A stretch of DNA of 64,000 nt from Magnaporthiopsis rhizophila. Taxonomy: Eukaryota > Ascomycota > Sordariomycetes > Magnaporthales > Magnaporthaceae. The first letter of the stretch is position 1. Every line of letters begins with the position of its first letter. This document shows, one piece after another, positions 58,474 through 64,000 of the stretch. The translations under genes and the position numbers were made by a program. The notes below the pieces were generated by a model. The model searched no databases. It saw only the letters and a list, made by a program, of their open reading frames with translations, and was not told the origin of the DNA. The stretch is taken from the NCBI GenBank assembly GCA_003049465.1, contig PYSS01000096.1, positions 1 to 64,000 of the forward strand, given 5' to 3'.

Positions 58474-58529
<56 letters not shown>
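58473..58529 (+). repeat. (CTGT)14 microsatellite
   Basis: About 57 bp of uninterrupted CTGT units. Related CTGC and CTGA runs follow at about 58662-58706 and 58880-58897. Confidence 0.95.
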
Positions 58530-59108
58530 CTTCCCTTGCCGCCGGGTGGTTAGCTCCGAGAGGTGGGCACGTACAGGAACAGGACACAGCACCCAGCCCA
58601 TACGTCTTGACATGCGAAAGTGAACAACTACAGTGCACGCCGTCCTGGTCCATGCTTGTATGCCGTCTATCTGCCTGACTGCCTGCCTGACTGACTGACT
58701 GACTGACACCCTGGCTGGCGTCGATCCATGTCCAACATTTGGATCTAATGATATATTGCAATGTTCATGGATGCCATGTGAAAGGAGAAGCAGCCGTGCC
58801 TAGGGCGAACTGACTTTTGGCCACCTCCCGCGCTTGTTGCTGTACTGATGGGCTTTACCTGCCCCTCTTTTCTTGATTATGCCTGTCTGTCTGCCTGCCT
58901 CCCATTGTCCTGCGAACAAACGAACGCTCTGTTTCCTTCGAACCACCGAACCGGAGTGGCACAAGGCCGTTCGTCGGTGTGGACGGTTTGTGGTCCCTTT
59001 TTTTTTTTTTTTTTTATTTTTTTTTTTTATTATGTAGCTGGGTTGGGCGTTATCGTGCCCGCCCCGGACAGGATATACACATGTAACCGGCAGGGACCGG
59101 GACTGGGG

Positions 59109-59130
59109 GGCTGGCTGGCTGGCTGGCTGG
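59109..59130 (+). repeat. (GGCT)n microsatellite
   Basis: About five GGCT units. Part of the cluster of CTGN-type tetranucleotide runs in this region. Confidence 0.85.
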
Positions 59131-59555
59131 TCCCGATAGCGGAGACGTCATGCAACCAAGTCCGGTTTTGCGTCCTTGATTGTTGCCCAGGTCTCGCCGG
59201 GTGACAAAAGAGGAAAGACATGGGGCATGGGTTGGGGTGGGATAGGCACACGCTGCTTGTCCACCAGGATGAACAGACAGAAAGACAGACAGGCAGACAC
59301 ACAGATAGACGCATGTCACCTGCCCCTCGCGGCCTCACCGCCGAGCACACACGCACATACTTATCACATACACATACATTCATCACACGTCCCCGTTATT
59401 TCCTTTGCTTATTCGTTTTGATTCAGCTTGCCCGTCTCCGGCAGCCCGCATATCGGTGATGAGGGGGTGGGAGCGGGGCTACGTGAGAGGGTTGAGTGCT
59501 GCCGCTGTAGGTTCGGGGGTTGGGCACCTAGGTTGTGTGTTGTACTGTGCTGATC

Positions 59556-59584
59556 TGCCCTGCCCTGCCCTGCCTTGCCCTGCC
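59556..59584 (+). repeat. (TGCCC)n pentanucleotide run
   Basis: About six TGCCC units with one T interruption. Confidence 0.85.
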
Positions 59585-62500
59585 ATGTCCCGGCCTGAGC
59601 TGGGCCGGCCACGTCTGTAATACCGAAGATGGAGACCGGGCCTTGTTCTTGTACAAAACGAACGAACACGTAGTGACAGAACATGGAGGTCACCAGAGGC
59701 AGGCCTCGTCTCGTCCCGCTTCCTCGTCCACCACACCCCCCATAGCACAGGGCAATCGCCACAAAGACGGAGGGCAGGGGCGCTGCATACCGATGGGCAG
59801 CAGACGGCGCTATGTCGGCAGTTTTTTTGTATCTTTGCCCACGTCTCTCTAGCTTGCGCCCTCTCGCCCTCTCTCTCTCCCTCCCCCTCTCCACCCTTGG
59901 GACTTTCTCAAATCCCCATCCATCCCATCCGTCGATGATCCAGATCGAGAGCGTCGGCCTTTGTTTCGTGACTGGCCGAAGCCGAACCGGCCTTCCCTCC
60001 TCCCCCATGTCTAGCTCCGCGCGCCGCGGCCACAAAAAAAAAACGCATAGTAGTCCAAACGGGATTCGTGTATGCAGCTGGGGGAACGAGCTGGATGGAT
60101 GGGGAAAGGAGCAGCACGCACATACATAACCATGACCGAAGGAAGAAAGAAAAGGGACGCAAATCACAAAAAGGCGGCCGTCCCTACCCACCACATACCT
60201 ACCTGCCCACACCCTCCTCGGGCCAATAAGTCTTTCCCGAGCCTTCTCGGCTCGCTTGCGTGTGGGTTCATGGCATTCCATTGCTTCTCACCCTCCGCGG
60301 TCCAACAGAACATCTCAGCTCGCAATTTCAATTTTATTGGCCGGACCTACACCTCCCCTAATATCCCACCGTCGCCGTTCGCCGTCTCAGGGCTGTCCGG
60401 CGAGGGCGTGTGCTTTTCCCGTCTCTCTCGTCCATCTCAGACTAAGCCGTTTTGCATACCGTGCGTGCATTCTCATCGTTCTTGTTGTGTATTAGCCTCC
60501 TCCTTGTTCTGGGCCTAACGTAGACCTAACCTAAACCGCATTTTGGTCCCATTCCCCCTTTGGGCGTCGTTGCGTTGGGGGGCCGCGCGCTTGACAATTG
60601 ACACGTCGACCTTTGATCGGCTCCCGCATGTTCCCATTCCATCACTAGCGCGGGCAACAAACCGGGCCGGCGTCGACGTTGGGACTATGAAAAAATGAGG
60701 ACGTATGTGGACAAGTGGAACGGCCGTTTTTCTTGGCGGGGATCCTGGTGCCTGTCCCCCGTCCGTGGTCCGTGAGCATTACCAATGCCCCCATCACCCT
60801 GTCCCCTGCTAGATACCTTTTTGCCCAGAACGAATACGAATAGGGAGGGCGGGCACTGAGGTAAAGCAGATGAATAAGAAAAAGAAAACCAGAAAAAAAA
60901 ACAGCTATGGAAAACGGACACTAGGACAGAAAAGTAGAGGGATGGAAAAAGGACACACGAAAGAGTCGAGACACCCCCCCGGCCAAATTCCCAACCTGTC
61001 TTTGATAAGAGCGAGAGAAAAAGGAAACCATCCACTCCACCACGCAGGCCAAGCGCCGACCTAATGCAGGACAGCGAACTCTCTACCGGCGTAGGTACAC
61101 AGTGAAAAAGAGCGAAAAAGAACATCGAGTCCAAAAATGGCAGGGGGGCGTGCGTGTCTTCCCGGGCACGTCGTTGGCTGGAAAGAGGGCAGGCGACGGG
61201 TGGCTCAGATAGATAAAACAGCACTTTTTAGCTGCAGACACCTTCACAGGCATGCCACGCAGGATTTTGATGGGCGGGAGCGCGGGCCTGTTCTGGTCTG
61301 GTCTAATACGGAAACAGAATAGCTCAAGCACAAATGTGCGAGCTCGCACACGTGCACATTGGTTTGTACAGTACATACCTCCAACCAACCAGAAAGCACC
61401 GGTATTCGACGTCTCGATGGCGATTGGGGGATAACAAGTCTCGATGTTTACACCACGCACGCCTCCGTCTCCACTGGGCTTGCAGTTGCGAGACGAGAAA
61501 AGGAGTTGGTGTGGTGGGGAGGGAGGGGACCCTCGAGGTCGAGACGGCGTCGTTCGGCGGGAAGAGCTGTGACCGGACGGCCAGTAGGAAGCTGTAGTCA
61601 GAACCTTCCCCTTGTGTGTGCGCGCGTTTCCGTCGGTTGTGTGGGGATGTTTTGGGAAGGCAGACGGTTCAGGAATAAAGACAAAAAAAAAAAAAAAAAA
61701 AGAAAACCGGAATGCGACAAAATACGGCAGGACCGAAGTAGAGGGAGGCTCTCAGATGTGCCGCCGCCACCAGCCAGCCCTCCATAGCAACAAAAAAGTA
61801 AAAAAGGCCGTCCTCCCGTCCTCCTGACCCAATGTGAAATGAAGTAACTTGGCCCGACGCCGACCTTGTATGGGAACAGGCAAAAAGGATAACGCAGAAA
61901 AAAGAACCGTCGGCAAACCCCTGGCTATCTGTCACCACACCCGTCCGTTCTCGACAGGCGAAGCGGGAGGGGAATAAGCGATCGTCGCTAGGGATGACAG
62001 AAACGCTCCGTGTGCCTGCCTGAAGGGGAAATAATAATAATAATAAAAAAAAAAGGAACAAGCAAGCGAATGATCCTCGTGCCGGCTCGTTCGCTTCGAA
62101 CTTGACAGGGAGGCAAGACCCGTGATGCACAAACCTGTCTGTGCCTCCCAAGGGAAAAAAGCTCCGTGGCGCCATCCGTCGGCTCAGTAGTGCCCGTCAG
62201 GTCGTGCTCCATGGCGTCCATCCCACGGCTCCCCTCATTTTGATTTGCCTGTCCGTGGCAACCCGTAACAGCGCCTTGGCGCTCACAAAGGCAGCTGTTA
62301 TGTTTTGTGATGGAACTCAAATGCACCGTCTGCAGCCTGACCGTGCTCGAGGGCCAGTCTCAAGAGAACACAGCTTTGTGGTGAACCGTATGTGCGTTGG
62401 GTGTGGGCGCGAACTAGTCACACGGGAGGGAAGCGCGGCGGACGCCCCTTTCTCGCCTCCTCGTCGCCCTATCACGCCCTGCTTCTTTCTTTTTTTTTTT

Positions 62501-64000
62501 CTTCCCCTCTTCCATCTCGGGCCATCATGTTCACGCCACGATCTCCATCTCGGAGAACCGTTCAAGGCTGGATTGAATGGCCAAGTGCCGGAACAAGGGA
62601 CTCCAAACAGGTGAGGATCAGCGGAGATTGTAAAAGGAAACATGGAGACGGACGGTGGCCGGCAGACCCAAAAGCAGACAAGAGGAAGAAAACTGAGCTG
62701 GCGCGGCACGCCAAAAAGAGGAGAAGCCGAAAACGAGAAACGGGCCAAAAAAGGGCCAACGGCGCCTCGAGCACGGCGTCATGAGAGGCTTGAACTTCGG
62801 AGCCATCTCCAGCCAAGTCGAGCGCCATGGCGCCCAAGAAAAACCGACCATGAGAGAAAATGGAATGGACGATCAGGCCCAAAAGGGAAAAGGGGGAGGC
62901 GGCGTTACGCCGGCTTGACCGCTAGTGAAGGCCACTAGCGAACTTGTGCGTGTCGCGCGACCGACCAGAGACCTCTTCCGGACGGCCGCCCGTTCCGCCA
63001 CGGTGGAGCCCTCTCATGCGTCGTCGCCATCTCGACGGCGATGAATGTCCATATGACCTGGAAGCGGAAGCGGTGGGTGATAGGCTGTCTCGGTCTGCTG
63101 CTGCCACTGTGTTTCTCAACAGCGTTCGCTTCGTGCTCAGCGCCCCCTCCTTTTTTTTCCCACCCCTTCGCCAGACTCGCTCTTCTCGCTTCTGCTCTGG
63201 ACCGATGGAGAGCTCACTTGCGTCCCCCACCCCTTTGCAGATTTGCAAAAAGCCGGAAGAAGAAGGAGCAATAATGACAGCAGGATTCTTTGCTAACACT
63301 GGCCGACGGCCAGTTGGGGCTGACGTTTGACACTAGCCTAGGCCGCTGCAGGCGCCGGGCCCGGGCTCCCCCTCCATTTTCCTGGCCGATGGGACCATCG
63401 GGAGTGCAGATGAGAAGGATAGGGCCGTTTTGCCAACCCCGAAGCTCTCAGATTCAGTCCGGCTGGGGCGGAGAGCCTTCCCGTGGTAGGTCTGGCGCCC
63501 TGAAAGATGCTCGCCAGTTGCTCCTAAGAACGGTTTTTTAAGGGCGGCCTAGCCAGCAGCCAACCCGTTGGGAAGGAGGCGAGCTAGTGATGAGACGAAC
63601 CCAACGAGACGCTGTCAAAGGCGGCATTCGTTCCTGGCCCGAAATGGCAGGCGTAGTCTGAGCACACGAGCCGGCCTATGCCATACCTATCCGTGGCCAG
63701 ACGACCGTTCGGCATGGGATGAGGAGACGCGTGCCATGCCGGAGCCTCCGACGGCACCCGGTGCCGACATCTCTCACCTGCCCTCGGACTATAGAGGGGA
63801 GGGTATGTATACGTAAGTGCGGGCCTGACTGAAGTCCGCGGGCGTCCTTGTGTCTCCGTGCACTCCAGACCGTCTCGCCCGCTCAGCTGAAGGTCAAATT
63901 ACGCCTCAGAGCCCCGGCACGAGAATGTCCAAGACAGGATCGATGCCAAGGGAGACGCCAGGACAAGAAAAGAGAGTAAGAGTAAGGGTGGACGGTCTGG

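Larger units (their letters stand above)
57332..64000. other. Gene-poor region rich in simple repeats
   Basis: 6.7 kb with no convincing coding frame on either strand. It carries the tetra- and pentanucleotide runs listed separately, a T-rich stretch at 58998-59028 and an A run at about 61682-61700. The longest frame (290 codons, 59409-60281, minus) is low-complexity. The region may be the long promoter and leader of a gene beyond the window, or may carry non-coding transcripts. The sequence alone does not decide. Confidence 0.5.

Noticed and set aside
58473..58529. CRISPR-like regular repeat
   Set aside because: Uninterrupted tetranucleotide repeat with no spacers, in a eukaryotic genome.
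59409..60281. 290-codon minus-strand frame in the repeat-rich region
   Set aside because: Includes the TGCCC run and low-complexity Arg/Ser/Pro stretches; no domain seen.

Overview
The window reads as nuclear DNA of a filamentous ascomycete, most likely a Sordariomycete. It has GC-rich third codon positions and short introns (about 50-120 bp) with fungal splice signals. Its housekeeping genes are fungal in layout: SMC1, Cdh1-type APC/C activator, ribosomal protein L12, glutamine synthetase and the Gpc1 acyltransferase. It also carries NLR-like and ankyrin genes and small secreted proteins typical of this group. I cannot name the genus. Splice structures were rebuilt by hand from donor and acceptor sites and reading-frame continuity. 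They are inferences, although nearly all preserve frame exactly.

Layout. 0.3-6.3 kb, minus strand: a PhyH-type dioxygenase, a claudin-like four-helix membrane protein and a large fungal AAA ATPase. 6.8-14.7 kb, an accessory block: a STAND-like gene with a degenerate nucleotide-binding site (+), a secreted protein ending in a small cysteine loop (+), and a long six-exon gene with a HeLo/SesA-like N-terminus and ankyrin repeats (-). 17.5-22 kb: an F-box-like zinc-binding protein with a 12-nt micro-exon (+) and glutamine synthetase (-). 24.4-26.8 kb: a disordered RG-rich protein (-). 27-29.7 kb: a degraded AT-richer stretch with an inverted-repeat element. 29.7-32.1 kb: a GT25-like glycosyltransferase and a four-cysteine secreted protein (both +).

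35.7-47.8 kb is a conserved housekeeping block: Cdh1 (+), Gpc1 (-), SMC1 (+) and RPL12 (+). Cdh1 and SMC1 both serve the chromosome cycle, but nothing shows they are co-regulated. 52.4-57.3 kb holds a large O-GlcNAc-transferase-like protein (TPR plus GT41). From 57.3 kb to the end I find no convincing gene, only simple repeats, many built on CTGN tetranucleotides.

The best candidate for something undescribed is the 6.8-14.7 kb block, where two NLR-like genes converge on a small secreted protein. Other points of note are the 12-nt micro-exon, the 858-bp intron of glutamine synthetase, a dispersed repeat pair at 2.96 and 9.07 kb, and the four-cysteine secreted protein.
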